Shown here: piece after piece, positions 1 through 10,995 of the stretch | How the letters are laid out: every line of letters starts with the position of its first letter | Position numbering within the stretch: position 1 is the first letter of the stretch | Origin: Lampris incognitus | Lineage: Eukaryota > Chordata > Actinopteri > Lampriformes > Lampridae | Direction of reading: 5' to 3' | Length of the DNA stretch: 64,000 nucleotides | NCBI RefSeq assembly: GCF_029633865.1 | Contig: NC_079215.1 | Coordinates: forward strand, 55,083,457 to 55,147,456 | Made by a program: the position numbers and the translations under genes | Notes under the pieces: generated by a model | Database searches by the model: none | What the model saw: only the letters and a program-made list of their open reading frames with translations | What the model was told of the DNA's origin: nothing

Positions 1-67
1 TTCAGCACCTCCTGAGGCAAGCATTAATTTAAAAATCTTAAGACTTGATGGTTTCCCTTTTTCACAG

Positions 68-515
68 GCCGTCCTATGAAGATCCAGCAAGTGAATGAAG
101 AGGTCGACACACAGAGGAGACGAACGACACCGGGGTGAGTAACCTTTGTACAAACCCTTGTGTACACCCTTAATAAACTGTGTCCTGTTCCAAGCTGTGA
201 CCGTGTTTTTATTATTTGTCATTAAGGGGGTTTGACAGGAGCAGGATTGGGCGACCCAAGTTTAGCGAAAGAGGAATGAGAAGAGGTGGCAACGGTGCAG
301 GTTCAAGGGGCAGGGGAAGAGGTGGGAGCAGACCCCAGTTGTCTGCTGAAGAGTTGGATGCCCAGTTGGATGCGTACAATGCTGAGGTAAGGACACGGCG
401 ACGCGTGTTATTTTCATGTAAAAAGTATTGCTTTGGCAATACATATACTAAAATTGGAACCTTATTTTCATGCAATTCTAACAATCGCTTTTGATTACAG
501 ATGGACACCAGTTAA
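68..515 (+). CDS. alyref: alyref (Aly/REF export factor), last three coding exons, 5' part outside window
   Basis: ALYREF is the nuclear TREX-complex adaptor that hands spliced mRNA to the NXF1 export receptor. Exons read from splice sites: 68-134 (acceptor ttttcacag, donor gtgagt), 227-386 (acceptor cattaag, donor gtaagg) and 501-515 (acceptor ttgattacag, stop TAA 513-515). Frames join across both introns (92 and 114 bp). The first exon encodes [14 protein letters not shown], the end of the RRM. The second encodes an RG-rich tract (GSRGRGRGG) and then [16 protein letters not shown]; the third adds MDTS-stop. The C-terminal [14 protein letters not shown] motif is the known UAP56/DDX39B-binding box and is diagnostic of this family. 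The RRM core and N-terminus lie left of the window. The same-strand position just upstream of arhgdia agrees with human 17q25.3 as remembered. Confidence 0.93.
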
Positions 516-956
516 AAGCTCCTGTGGATGATGTTGATCTGGTTTCAGTCTTCAGTTCTTTTTTTAACCGGGTTGGATATGAAACAATTTTGTAGATTTG
601 TCAAACCAATTTCTCTATAGTTCACTTTAGGTTTGAAGCCATTTTATCGGAAGTGAAATGATCCTTCAATACTTTTTGTACCTTGTGCTTTTTGTAATAC
701 AGTTGTAAGTTTTAATTTTTTTTCTTTAAATTAAGATCTGTTCCTGTTCTCTTGACAATGTTACGTGTTTTAATACCATCACACTGTAATGACTTTGTCC
801 GTTTTGTATCAGGGAATGGGTGACCATTTTCATTTTGTCACTTTTCAATTGTGAATTGTGCATAATTAAGCCAAACTCTTTATATTGACTCAAGGAGATG
901 TTTCCATGCATCATTCCCAAAGGACTTTGTACAAAACTTGGAACAACTTTATTAAA
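516..956 (+). other. alyref: alyref 3' UTR with candidate poly(A) signal
   Basis: Sequence following the alyref stop codon is AT-rich and non-coding. The first plausible poly(A) signal is ATTAAA at 951-956. The AATAAA at 1862-1867 lies inside a repeat tail (attgacttgactt) and is a weaker candidate. The true cleavage site cannot be fixed from sequence alone. Confidence 0.5.
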
Positions 957-2126
957 TTTTTATTGTGTAACCTCCTTTCTGGTGTTCAGCATTCATTTTG
1001 TAGTTATTTTTACTCCATGATAAATGCCGTAATGTACCGGGCTTTGCATTCGTGTTTTTTTTTAAGTGCACTGCAAAACCTGTGGGCATGCTTTCATTTT
1101 AGTCTCTGTATCCGGCAGTAGTCTCTACCTCCGGTCGCTGCTTTATACCAAGTTCTGCAGTCTCTACATCCAATTGTAGTCACTCCGGCAGTAGTCTCCA
1201 CACCCGGTCATAGACCTAAGCCGAGTTCTGCATCTGAGAATTGCATACCCCTGTTTTTTCAGCCAGGAAGCCTATCACATGTCTGAAATTCAAACAGTTA
1301 TGTCAGAACAGCCAAATAATGCATCTAGCCTTTGACTTTCTTTCAGAAATTTTTGGATCAAACACTTACCAGCTCACATTTTGGGCTGTTTTGCTCGACA
1401 GTGTGAAATTCATATATTTAATAATGACCTAAAATGAAATAATAGGGGATGCATTACTCGACAGCAACAATCATTTCTGCTGAATAATGCATGCACCCCT
1501 TAACACTCAGTAATGACACTTCAAATCAAAGTTTGATAGGGATCAAATGGTTTCATCAGCGCATACTTTGTTTGATCGACTTGGACAGAGTGAATTTGAC
1601 ACCCCACATTCATTTTTCCGCATTTAAAAACCATTTTAGTACAACTATCTGAAATCCTATGCTTGAAAACACATTTAAAAGAGTTTGCCCTAAGAAATAT
1701 TTATATATAAACCTTGTAAATTTCAGACCAATCATATCAACCCTTACCAAAAAAGTAGGTTATTCAAGTGTACTATTAGTGTGCTTATTTTAAGGACAGG
1801 ATGTTGTGTTGCTGTAAAGCCCACTGAGGCAAATTTGTAATTTGTCATATTGGGCTATACAAATAAAATTGACTTGACTTAAACCAAAAATCAGTGAGTA
1901 TACTTTCAGTTGACCTTTTAAGTACTTATCAGAGATATACTAAACAAAATGATATACTTAAGTATACTTACAAGTATACTACTAGTACACGTACTTGGAA
2001 GTTTACTTAAATTTACTTAATAAGATAAACTTCATTGTATACTATTTTTTTGTAAGGGAAGGAAATACTACTACTGCTGAGTCTAATAAAACAATAACAA
2101 AATGTTCAAAGACTATAGACTTAATA
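957..2126. repeat. AT-rich spacer between alyref and arhgdia with old repeat remnants
   Basis: No gene is recognised. 1812-1880 looks like the 3' tail of a LINE/SINE (aaataaaattgacttgact). It sits in an AT-rich palindrome-prone stretch, about 1745-2050, with many agtatact motifs, probably an old miniature element. Confidence 0.4.
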
Positions 2127-2240
2127 TCCATCCATCCATCCATTATCCGAACCGCCCATCCTGCCCTCAGGGTCGCCGGGATGCTGGAGCCTATTCCAGC
2201 AGTCACTGGGCGGCAGGCGGGGAGACACGCTGGGCAGGCT
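2127..2240 (-). mobile_element. SINE-A 3' fragment
   Basis: Begins with (tcca)n and reads on the minus strand into the ggataagcggtt / ctggagcctatcccag tail seen in at least eight other places here. 5' truncated: the tRNA-like head is missing. Confidence 0.8.
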
Positions 2241-2423
2241 CATTTTTCATTATTAATGAACCTGACAGAGAAGTTTACATCGTTTTTAAAACAGTGCCTT
2301 AAAATCGTTACAATCTACTGCCGCTACAATGTCTCTGGGAGTCTTCCCTTTAGCCGTGCGCGCTCCCGCGAGGGGCATGCGCCCCTCGGCGCGCAAGGCA
2401 GAGCTCGGCATAACACCCTACAC

Positions 2424-3038
2424 CAGTGGTTCTCAACCTTTTTGGGGTCCTGGACCCCCTGCGTATTTTTGATCTACCCTGAGGACCCCTCCACCTGATC
2501 TTGGGGGAGGGGGGTTGCAATTTGATAGAAACAGTAGAAACTGCATTTTAAATCGCATCATAGCATTTATTCACTCTTTGGGGCAAAAATAAGAGCTTTC
2601 AGTTGCAACTTAGATATAGTTAACAAAACAGAATTCTTGTGCAGTAACTTTCAGATATATGTAACAAAACAGAATATGTATTCAGTAACTTTCAGATATA
2701 TGTAACAAAACAGAATATGTATTCAGTAACTTTCAGATATATGTAACAACAGAATTTTTATGCAGTAACTTTTAACAATGCAAACGGGAGCGAGCTCTCT
2801 TATTAAAATACAACAAATTACACTTGTGAAACAGATGTAATTAGAGAGAAAAAAGTCCTGTTACCCTTTATAGTTTAGGTAGATAAAGGTCTCGGTCACA
2901 TTTGAGTAAAATAATCCTATTTCTATAAATGTCATAGGATCTTTTTTAAAAAAAAAAAAGATAATTTATTTTCACGGACCCCTTGCAATCACACCACGGA
3001 CCGCTAGGGGTCCGCGGACCCCCGGTTGAGAAACACGG
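2424..3038. mobile_element. hAT-type miniature element abutting the arhgdia first exon
   Basis: The left end begins CAGTGGTTCTCAACC and the right end, read on the other strand, begins CCGTGTTTCTCAACC, so imperfect terminal inverted repeats (12 of 15) enclose a non-coding interior. The CAGTG...TTCTCAACC terminus is typical of hAT non-autonomous elements. I do not see a clean 8-bp target duplication. Its right end lies only ~150 bp upstream of the first arhgdia splice donor. Confidence 0.7.
2622..2785. repeat. Tandem repeat of ~41 bp inside the hAT miniature element
   Basis: About four units starting near 2622, 2661, 2702 and 2743, each reading aacaaaacagaat...cagtaactttcagatatatg, with the outer units more diverged. 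Confidence 0.85.
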
Positions 3039-3040
3039 AG

Positions 3041-3193
3041 CCCCCGGGGGGGGGGGGAGCGGCAGCGACGCGCACGGTTTCCCGGAAGCTGGTTGCGCGG
3101 GCGGCGCCGCCTTGTGTTCGCCATACTTGGAACGGCGCAGAGCTCCGCAAGCGCTCACCGGCACCTGAGGACCAGCCCCCCGCATTCACCGAG
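3041..3193 (+). promoter_or_regulatory. arhgdia: GC-rich promoter / non-coding first exon of arhgdia
   Basis: The stretch is GC- and CpG-rich in a generally AT-rich region and ends in a strong splice donor (accgag|gtaaggcg, exon end 3193). No convincing long ORF starts here and the initiator ATG is at 12452, so this is inferred to be the 5' UTR exon of arhgdia. CpG-richness continues to about 3370. The transcription start is not visible and the left limit is nominal. Confidence 0.6.
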
Positions 3194-4989
3194 GTAAGGC
3201 GCCCGCGTTTTGTCCGAGAAAAGAGCGCCGGTTTCTAGAAACGGGAGGGGGGCGGCTAATTTCGCCTCAGCGTATGACTCGTTGCCGGGCGACCTTTTAA
3301 TCTGACTCCCAAACGTGAACGTTGCCGAGGCTAACGCTCTGTAGCGGTGTCGGGTTAGCTTGGCTGGCTTGTTAGCCCGTTAGCTGCGCTTTGTCCCAGT
3401 CCCACCCTATGAATAATATAAACGGAGCAAATAAGCGCCGGCCGGCTCTTTTGTTAAGGCAAAGCTGCCGTCAAACTCGTTTTCGTAAGGAAACTTTATT
3501 TATTCATCTTTTGTGTGTGTGTGTGTGTGCTGATAGTCTGCTACCGATAGCCGCATTTGTCCCGACTGGAGCAGCGTCTCCATAAAGCCCTTCTGCCTGG
3601 ACGGGCTCTTTAATGCTAGCCGCCCCACGGTTTAGCCTCCTAGCCCGACTTTGGGCTCCCAAGACGTCCGACATGTCACAGGCTTCAGGTTTCAGGTTCT
3701 CTTCGTAACAAGCTTGGCTTGTTTGACTGGCTGACCAGCAGTCAAGGTTGAGGAAGAAGGAAAAAAAAAATCTAAATGGGCGATGGCGTCCTGGTAAGGT
3801 CCATAAATAACCCATTCTTAAGGGCCGAAAGTGCCCCCCGCGCCCCCCCCTATAGATTTAGTTGGTTAAGCCGCTGCCTGCCATTTCATTTGGGCAAAGC
3901 TTGACATCTGTCTTCCAGTGGATCAGATATAGGACACCGCTGCACAACAACACCGTGAGGGGCCGCCTTTGAAAACAGCGACGACTTTTGATTCCCCCCC
4001 CCCTGCACTTAACCTTAAATCTGAATTAGGGGTTTCTTGCTTCCTGCCTTTTTCAAGGGTGCAGCCTGCTTGTGTAAAAGCTACGCCCTCCCCCCCAAAT
4101 TGGGTGGGGTGATCCTTTCACACTTTGTGGCCTTGGAACACGTGTATGTCTTGCATGGTATAACAGAACGCATAACTCTTGCGTGAACAAGGCAAACCAG
4201 CGCTTCACTGTGTGCGTCTTAGGCGGAATCCTTTGGGGAAAAAAAGCATTGTACGCGTATGCGATTAGGAACTGAGGGCAATCTGGTCCCCAAAACGAGA
4301 ATCAGAAGGCAGATTTGTGATGCATCATGTCTAAATATGAAATATTGCTGCTGCAGTCCTTGCAAGTAAACGTGAATAAAGTTTCCGTAAACAAATAAGC
4401 GAAACTGCTCATGTTCAGTCACTGTGCATGTGTGTGTGTGTGTATGTGTGGGTGGGTGGGTTTCAATGCCAGTGGTTACATAATACATTCACTGTAACCC
4501 CCCCCCCCCAGACACACACACACAAACACTCACTCACTCACTCCATTGCCTCTTACACTCATAAATAAGCTTAATCTAGAATGTACTATTTCTTGCTCTT
4601 GTGACTTAACTGATTTAGTCCTGTGAAACAGAGAACATTTTGGATCAAAAGACTGTCAGTCTTGGCCTCAGTTTGAACTGTTTTGTAACATCCATTGTGA
4701 TCCTATTAAATTAAGTCAAGTTAGGTAAAGTAATGACGCTCCCCTAAAGTACCAGGCCTCATTTGTTAAAAAAAAAACTTTAACCCTCCCCTAAGAATTT
4801 GTATCTGTAACAACATACCCTTTAGATTATGGCACAAATTAAGTTTATAAATCACTTGTATCATAAATTCCACGTTACTAACCCATTTTAATGGTGCACA
4901 GCATTTGTGAGGGAACATTTTACAAGCGTGGCCTCAGAACTCGAGACTCTTGTTAATTATTTCTTTGCCAAAATGTTCTAAGATGAAGT

Positions 4990-5045
<56 letters not shown>

Positions 5046-6348
5046 TTGAGTAGTCCAAAAAAATAACGTGGCGCAGATATTTGGCCCTTGCTCAGGCACG
5101 TTTATGACTGCAGACCCACGTTCCATAGTCTGCAGGTCTGCAGTGCTCGTTGCCTACAGCTTGCAGGTATTCCTCTTGCAGCTGCTAGTTGGGGCAGGTC
5201 AAGAGAAAGAGACCCTTGTAAAAAAGTGTTTCTTAGAAGGGAGGAGGAACCCATCCTCTAGTAGGGCTGCACAAATATATGAAACATTATAATTCCTCTT
5301 CGTTTATATAGGTTTATACTCAGTTTTAAGAACCTTTCCTTAATTAGTTTAAGAACAATTTGATTTTACCTCTTTTTTTCCACCTCATCAAAGAATTGGT
5401 GTCAAAGCTACAGCAGAGTAAAAAAAAGAAGAAGCAGTATTGCCAACATCCTTATACACCATTAAACGCATGGCCTAACTCATAATACCCTAAAGCAAAC
5501 TTGTTCACCTCCACAATTGACTGCTCACTCTGCATAAAGCAGTCAACCCCTTGTTATTTATGTGAACTCTGACAAAATGTGAAGTAAGGGCCTCGGGCCC
5601 AATCGTAGCCACAAGTCAGTTTAATGAGGTGTTGTACCGTCTTGGTCGTTCAGACATCTGTTAGTGTAACATAGGTTTTCTCTTAAGTCATACGGTGCCC
5701 TTTTTTCACATCAGCTGTATAGTTTTGCAATTAATTTGCTGTTGTGAAAGATCAGTTTTGTGACAAGTACAGTACATACATTAGTTCAAATCTCCCGTGC
5801 TACTCCATGCCCATTTTGATAGTGGTAGTTGCATTGGTGCTTGACCACCCCAAATCATAGCGACCCATTTGGAAACAGTCGCTGGTTCTGATATTTCAGC
5901 ACCTTCCTCACCATCAAACAAAAAGTCATTCGTGAGCTTGGTCTGCCATGCCTTTTGCCATGCCTTTTGGCTGGTTGATGTATCAAATATTTAACTACAT
6001 TCACAACGAATATGGTGATGATGTAAATGTGCGTTTTTTTTGTTTGTTTTAATATATGCAGCATTTGCTTTTCCTGATGACCGGCCCTATTGCAGTAGTC
6101 TCGTGACCCTCCTTGTCTCACAAGTATGAGAGAGCTGATAGAGTACAAGTCTTGCATGGCAAGACCTTTGTCTTGTCAAGCTTACTGAGGGTTTGCCAAC
6201 AGGCTGCATAACAATAACAATAGGCTGAATAACAATGCAGTCCAGCCTATGAGTAAACCAGGAAGCAAGTTTTCACATTCATAGATTGTCTGCCAGGGAT
6301 ATTACTGGCACAAAAAGTTTCAGTAGAGTTTCAGAGGCATACAGAAGA
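3194..6348. other. arhgdia intron 1, left part, no recognised gene
   Basis: CpG-rich at first, then ordinary intronic sequence with short GT runs near 3512-3529 and 4425-4445 and a C10 tract near 4500. No coding pattern or well-defined transposon was recognised apart from the long GT microsatellite listed separately. Confidence 0.6.
4989..5043. repeat. (GT)n microsatellite
   Basis: Nearly uninterrupted GT dinucleotides for about 50 bases; one ta interruption near the left end. Confidence 0.95.
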
Positions 6349-6356
6349 CTGCTCAG

Positions 6357-7107
6357 TAGAATTGGGCAATATATCAATATAATATCCGGTAACACTTTAC
6401 ATTAAGTGCATGTAATAAGTGTTAGTTGATAGGTAATAAGGTTATAAATAGTCTTATAAAATGCTTATTAACATTGTGTTAATAAGATTATAATAAGCAT
6501 TCGTTAATTGGTAATAATTAATTTAATTTTGGGGGTCCTTAAATGCTATCTGCAAAGTTTTATGTAGATTGGATGTACAACCTAAGAGAAAGTAGGTTTT
6601 GCATATTTCGCAAGCACCACCTAGTGGCCAAAAATGTGTTTATGATGCAATTATTAACACGTGTATAATAATGTTAGTAAGCATTTTATAAGGACTTATA
6701 TGGGCCTTATTACTTATTGACTACACTTATTACATGCACTTGATGTAAAGTGCTACCTAATATCCATATGATGATATGAGATTAGGTATCATCTGGGATT
6801 TTGGTTCTGGTAACATGATGATTTAAATGTTGTCATTCCCTGGTCTTAAAGGCTGCATTACAGTAAAGTGATAAAAGTTTTCAGACCTTATTCAACTGTT
6901 TTAGCTTCGTGAAATGACCAATGATTGTCTCTACCTGCTTGGTTATCAAAAACCCCATTACTAATGATCATTTCCCAACATTTTCTTGTGTGTAAATACC
7001 TTATGAAAGCAAGTCATCCACAAAATATCATCACATCATCTACATATATCGAGGTATTCAGTCAAAAATATAGTGATATTTGGTTCTGTCAATATCGCCC
7101 AGCCCTA
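6357..7107. mobile_element. hAT miniature element with 8-bp target duplication (outer element)
   Basis: Termini are imperfect inverted repeats: tagaattgggcaatat on the left and, read from the other strand, tagggctgggcgatat... on the right. The direct repeat ctgctcag flanks it at 6349-6356 and 7108-7115, the 8-bp duplication expected for hAT. No transposase is present. A second element is inserted inside it (6388-6757). Confidence 0.85.
6388..6757. mobile_element. hAT-like miniature element nested inside another hAT element
   Basis: Starts ggtaacactttacattaag and ends ctttacatca-type complement (gatgtaaagtgctacc), giving ~34-bp terminal inverted repeats. An exact 8-bp direct repeat taatatcc flanks it (6380-6387 and 6758-6765). 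Non-coding, 370 bp. Confidence 0.85.
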
Positions 7108-7139
7108 CTGCTCAGTATTATAGCTGCTAATGGAGTGTT

Positions 7140-7161
7140 GTATTACACTAACACACATACA

Positions 7162-7207
<46 letters not shown>
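7140..7207. repeat. (CA)n microsatellite
   Basis: Interrupted then pure CA dinucleotides, directly adjoining the end of the Penelope-like fragment. Confidence 0.95.
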
Positions 7208-7210
<3 letters not shown>

Positions 7211-7850
7211 AAGTTGAATCAATTCATCTGGACACAAAGTGTAGTGGGAGAAATGTTTCTCACTCATCTAAGGGACTTCGTCAGTCTCAGCTGACTGAAG
7301 GTATCCCCAACCGTATAAACAGCACAGTTGCATAATGACTGAAACTGGCGTTCTAACACAGGTTTCATATGCAAATGCCGTGACCATTAATTAGAGCTAC
7401 AAACAATGTGTACTATTCACAGAGGATTGGGGAATAGCTGTAATTACATCATTATAAGATTGTGACGAATCAGGGATGGTCCTTTCCTCTTCACATAGAT
7501 GGCCTCTTTGACTCCCCGTTGAAATCAGTGTTCCTCCCTGTCAAGGATGTGCACATCCTCATCCTTGAAAGAGTGGCCACTGGCCTGTAGATGGGTGTAG
7601 ACTGTGGAGTCCTGGCCTGACGCGTTAGCTCTTCTGTGTTGTGCCATCCTCTTGGCCAGGGTCCGGTTTCCCTGATGTACAAGTCACGGCAATCCTCTTG
7701 GCACTTAACAGCGCACACTATATTGCTGTTTGTGCTGGGGAACCCAATCCTTGGGGTGGACCAATTTCTGGTGCAGCGTGTTTTTGGGGTTTGAAAGCAA
7801 CCGAGACGCGATGTCGTAAATTCTTTGCCCAGGAAGCACTCCAAAATGTG
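7208..7850 (-). pseudogene. Penelope-like element 3' fragment with decayed GIY-YIG endonuclease
   Basis: The minus strand encodes, in broken frames, ...VKCQEDCRDLYIRETG..., matching the better copy at 38150-38557 ([16 protein letters not shown]), the GIY-YIG-type region of Penelope-like retroelements. The end at 7208-7270 (gttgaatcaattcatctgga) matches the inverted termini bounding the 36333-38860 element. Frameshifts make it non-functional. Confidence 0.75.
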
Positions 7851-7984
7851 CAGTCAAATTTGAGAACAGTAATTATAAAAATTTTATTTGTAAACATTTT
7901 TAATGCAATTAAGCTAATATGTATTACAACAATGTGTTTACTTCCAAGTTTGCATATGTTTGCATTAAATGAAGGCTTTTTAGT

Positions 7985-8129
7985 CTAAATGATGCTTCAG
8001 ATTGCAAGAAAAAGTCATTCTGATTGTCCATTTCAGAGGGAATGCATAAATATTGAGATATGTATTGTATCTCACCACACATTTTGAAAATATCAAGATA
8101 TTGTGTTTTGGCCATATTGCCCAGCCCTA
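7985..8129. mobile_element. Fragment of a hAT miniature element (ggctgggcaatat family)
   Basis: Its right end gccatattgcccagccctag is the same terminus as the outer element at 6357-7107. The left terminus is not recognisable. Confidence 0.5.
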
Positions 8130-8470
8130 GCCTAGCCTGTTGCTTGGTAGTAACACAGTGTGCTTTTTCATCAAACTCATCACTACCAGCCTTGTTCTTC
8201 ATTTGGCCGGTGTTGTGAAAATGTAAAATGCTGTGCGCCATATCGTTTTTCCTAGGAAATGTTCTAGCTGTTGGTAACCATTAAAATAAGCAACTACGGA
8301 AGTTTTCATAATTTAAATATTTGTTGATTTGCTATCATATTTTATACTTCAGTGATCGAAAGAATGACAGACATTTGTTTGAAATTTGACATTTGCCTAA
8401 ATCTTCTGAGTAGTACCGTTTACTTGTGTAGGGCTTGGTTGACTAGTGTTAATACCACGTGGGAATACCA

Positions 8471-8575
8471 CCTGGTATTCCCACGTGGTCCCCCATCCAA
8501 GTACTAAGTAACCAGACCTGACTCTGCTTAGCTTCTGAGATCGGATGAGATTGGGCATTATCAGGGTGGTATGGC
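8471..8575 (-). repeat. 5S rRNA-derived sequence fused to the LINE relic
   Basis: The minus strand reads ccataccaccctgat..., ...agaagctaagcag..., ...gtacttggatggg..., ...gggaataccagg, matching most of vertebrate 5S rRNA (~105 of ~120 nt) including the internal control region, with several substitutions and a 4-nt insertion (tact). Its 3' end runs into a palindrome (8454-8489). It abuts the LINE codons for SKYQE. A functional 5S gene is unlikely: the 3' end is rearranged and no T-run terminator follows. Confidence 0.85.
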
Positions 8576-10383
8576 TCCTGGTACTTGGACCGCTTCTGCT
8601 CATTTGCCTCTTAAAACCAGTCCTCCCAGGGAACAGTCAGCTCTATAAGGAGCACCTGCTTTGAAGAGGCTGATGATAGCACTACATCTGGCCTCAACAA
8701 AGTTGTCATAACGTGGTCCAAGAACCTGAGCTGCCCCCCCAAGTCGACTCGCAGCTCACAGTCTGGCGCAGAGGTGAGGAGATCAGCTGCTGATCTGGGC
8801 TTTGACTGAGGCTGCTCACCAGCCCTATCAAAGGCAATGTTCCTCTATCTGCGGGTATGCTTTTTGTTGGCCATGGCTTTGGAGATGGCCTCTGCAACTG
8901 TCTTGAGCGCCTGGTCGTGTTGCCAGCAGTATCGGCCCTCCCCCAGGGCTCTTGGGCAGTTGCTGAGGATGTGCTTAAGTGAACCTTTTCCAGGGCACAG
9001 AGGACATGATGGAGAATCAATCTTAGCCCAGAGATGGAGATTTGCTGGGCTAGGTAGAACATATACACGGCTTGTACCATGAACTTCATCCGCTGCGGTT
9101 CTGTCTGCCAGATATCTGTCCAGAATGTCTTCCTCTCCAGCACACCCTCCCACATTGTCCATGTTCCTTGCTGCCACATGCCCACCATTCTGCTGGTCCT
9201 TTCCTCCTCAACACCTTCCCGCACCTCCTCCAGGACTAGATGGCGTTTGTACTTGCCATAGGCCTTATTATAGCGAGGTTGTGGGATGGCTCCCAGCCCT
9301 GCCTGTCCACTTTACACCGTGCCCACCAAAGCCCTGTGCCTCAGCCGAGACTCGGCTATCTCCAGGTCTTCCTGGGCTCTCCACTTCCTGCCTGTCTGCA
9401 CCATAAGGCCTGCTGATGCCACTCTAAAGTCATTGGTGTCCCAGTAGAGCAGTGCCTTTCTTGTCTGAGAAATGCTGAACTCCTCTTCAAGGCTGCTGAT
9501 AGGGAGCTGGAGTTTGTTGTTCCTCCCATACAGTGCTGCCCTGCTAAGGCTGCGCAGCAGACCCAGCCATCTCTGGAGGTAGCTACTGATCTTCCTCTCC
9601 AAGGTCTCCACTGTCGACAGGGTTGCCTGGTACACCAGCAGAGGCCAGAGGACTCGAGGTAAGATGCCATGTTTGTAAATCCAATCCTTGAGCCTGCCAG
9701 GTAGGCCAGACTTTTCTACTGTAGTGAGCCAGTTCTCAGGCTCCTTGATGGTTGCTTGGATTGCTGCTGAGTCCCTGAGCCTTGCGTAGACTCTTGACTG
9801 GTTTCTTGGTGATGGATGGGATTGTAATGCCATTCAAAAAGAAATGAAGCTTTTCCACCACTTTTCCCTTCTTCAACACCATTGCTGTGGATTTGGCTGG
9901 TTTAAAACTCATCCTTGCCCAAGAGATGAGCCTCTTTAGGCCCTTGAGGATCCCCCTACCACCAGTCACCAATGACTGGTGGTAGGTGGATGACAGTGAG
10001 GTTGTCCATAAAGGCTCTGATGGGGGGGGGGGGCGTTGAACACCAGACCTGGATAGAGGGCCGCTGCACTCAATTTCAGCTGCCTTGACTGCTATATTCA
10101 GGCAAAGGTGAAGAGTGTAACTGAGATGGTACACCCAGTTATTATCCCCTTCTTGAGCTGGTGCCAGTCAGATGTTGTATTCCCCGAAGTGACTCTGAGC
10201 CTGAAGTTCCTGTAGTAATTCAGGATGAGGTCTTTGATGTTACTGGATACATGGTGTTGGTCCAGGGTAGTCTCAACCAGCTTGTGGGGTATTGTGCCAT
10301 ATGCGCTGACGAGGTCAAGCCAAAGCACAACTAGGTCATCCTTCCCTTCGTGCACCTCCCTGATCAGCTGGGTGACAATTCTC

Positions 10384-10767
10384 TATAAATTTATTTCTGA
10401 TTTTTCCCTTTCTCTCCCAATTTAGTGGCCAATCGATCCCTATCTTAGTTCAAACACCCACCCTCGTACTGCATGCGTTCGCCAACTGCATCTCTCCGGC
10501 CGGCAGTCTCGAAGGAGATGCCTTGCCACTTTCGTGACAAGGCGAATCCAGGCCAAACCCCTGCTTTTTCCGACACACACAGAAACGCGTTCATTTGACG
10601 AACACAAGCCGACTGCCCCCCTCTCGAAGACAGCGTTGCCAATTATCGCTGCTTCATCGAGTCCGGCCATAGTCGGATCTAACGAGACCGAAGCACGAAC
10701 CCCGGTCCCCAGTGGGCAACTGCATCGACACAAAGCCGATGCTTAGACCGCTACACCACCGCGGACT
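10384..10767 (-). mobile_element. SINE-C, full length, inserted in the LINE relic
   Basis: On the minus strand it runs from gtccgcggtggtgtagcggt (A-box-like TGGTGTAGCGG) to the aaataaattta tail. A perfect 17-bp target duplication (agctgggtgacaattct) lies at 10367-10383 and 10768-10784. Removing the element restores the LINE reading frame region, so it inserted after the LINE. Confidence 0.93.
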
Positions 10768-10995
10768 AGCTGGGTGACAATTCTGATGTGTTCTAGGCAC
10801 CCTGGAACTCAAGGTGTGCCACTTTTCTATACTGAAGTGTCAATGTAGGCATTCTTACAGAGGAAGTCTATCATCCTTCTGGACAGGACACTGAAGATCT
10901 TCCCCTCCACACTGAGAAGCCAGATGGATCTGAACTGCTCCAGCTTGTTTGAGTTCCCTTCCTTTGGTATATGTGATTTGTAATGCAGCTGAAAA

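Larger units (their letters stand above)
8390..10995 (-). pseudogene. R2/NeSL-like LINE relic (reverse transcriptase, CCHC, RLE-type endonuclease)
   Basis: Read right to left. 10980-10098 encodes an RT palm (VVLWLDLVSAYGTIPHKLVE, then KKGIITGCTISVTLF). 9833-9312 encodes the region after the palm (YKHGILPRVLWPLLVYQ...). Near 8995 is a zinc knuckle, [17 protein letters not shown] (CX2CX7HX4C). 8860-8600 encodes LRPDVVLSS...KQVLLIELTVPWED, a PD...E restriction-like endonuclease core. That order (RT, CCHC, RLE) is the R2-type LINE architecture. Stops and frameshifts interrupt it, SINE-C is inserted at 10384-10767, and 5S rRNA-derived sequence follows the KYQE codons at its left end. The 5' part is missing. 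It lies in arhgdia intron 1. Confidence 0.85.

Noticed and set aside
2124-2160. CRISPR-like array of short repeats ((tcca)n and similar)
   Set aside because: These are simple SINE tails without spacers, in a vertebrate genome.
6925-7335. 136-codon open frame on +
   Set aside because: It reads through a (CA)n microsatellite and hAT/Penelope repeat ends; the THTHTH stretch is the microsatellite.
8471-8575. Functional 5S rRNA gene
   Set aside because: It has several substitutions, an insertion, a rearranged 3' end and no T-run terminator, and it is fused to a LINE frame.
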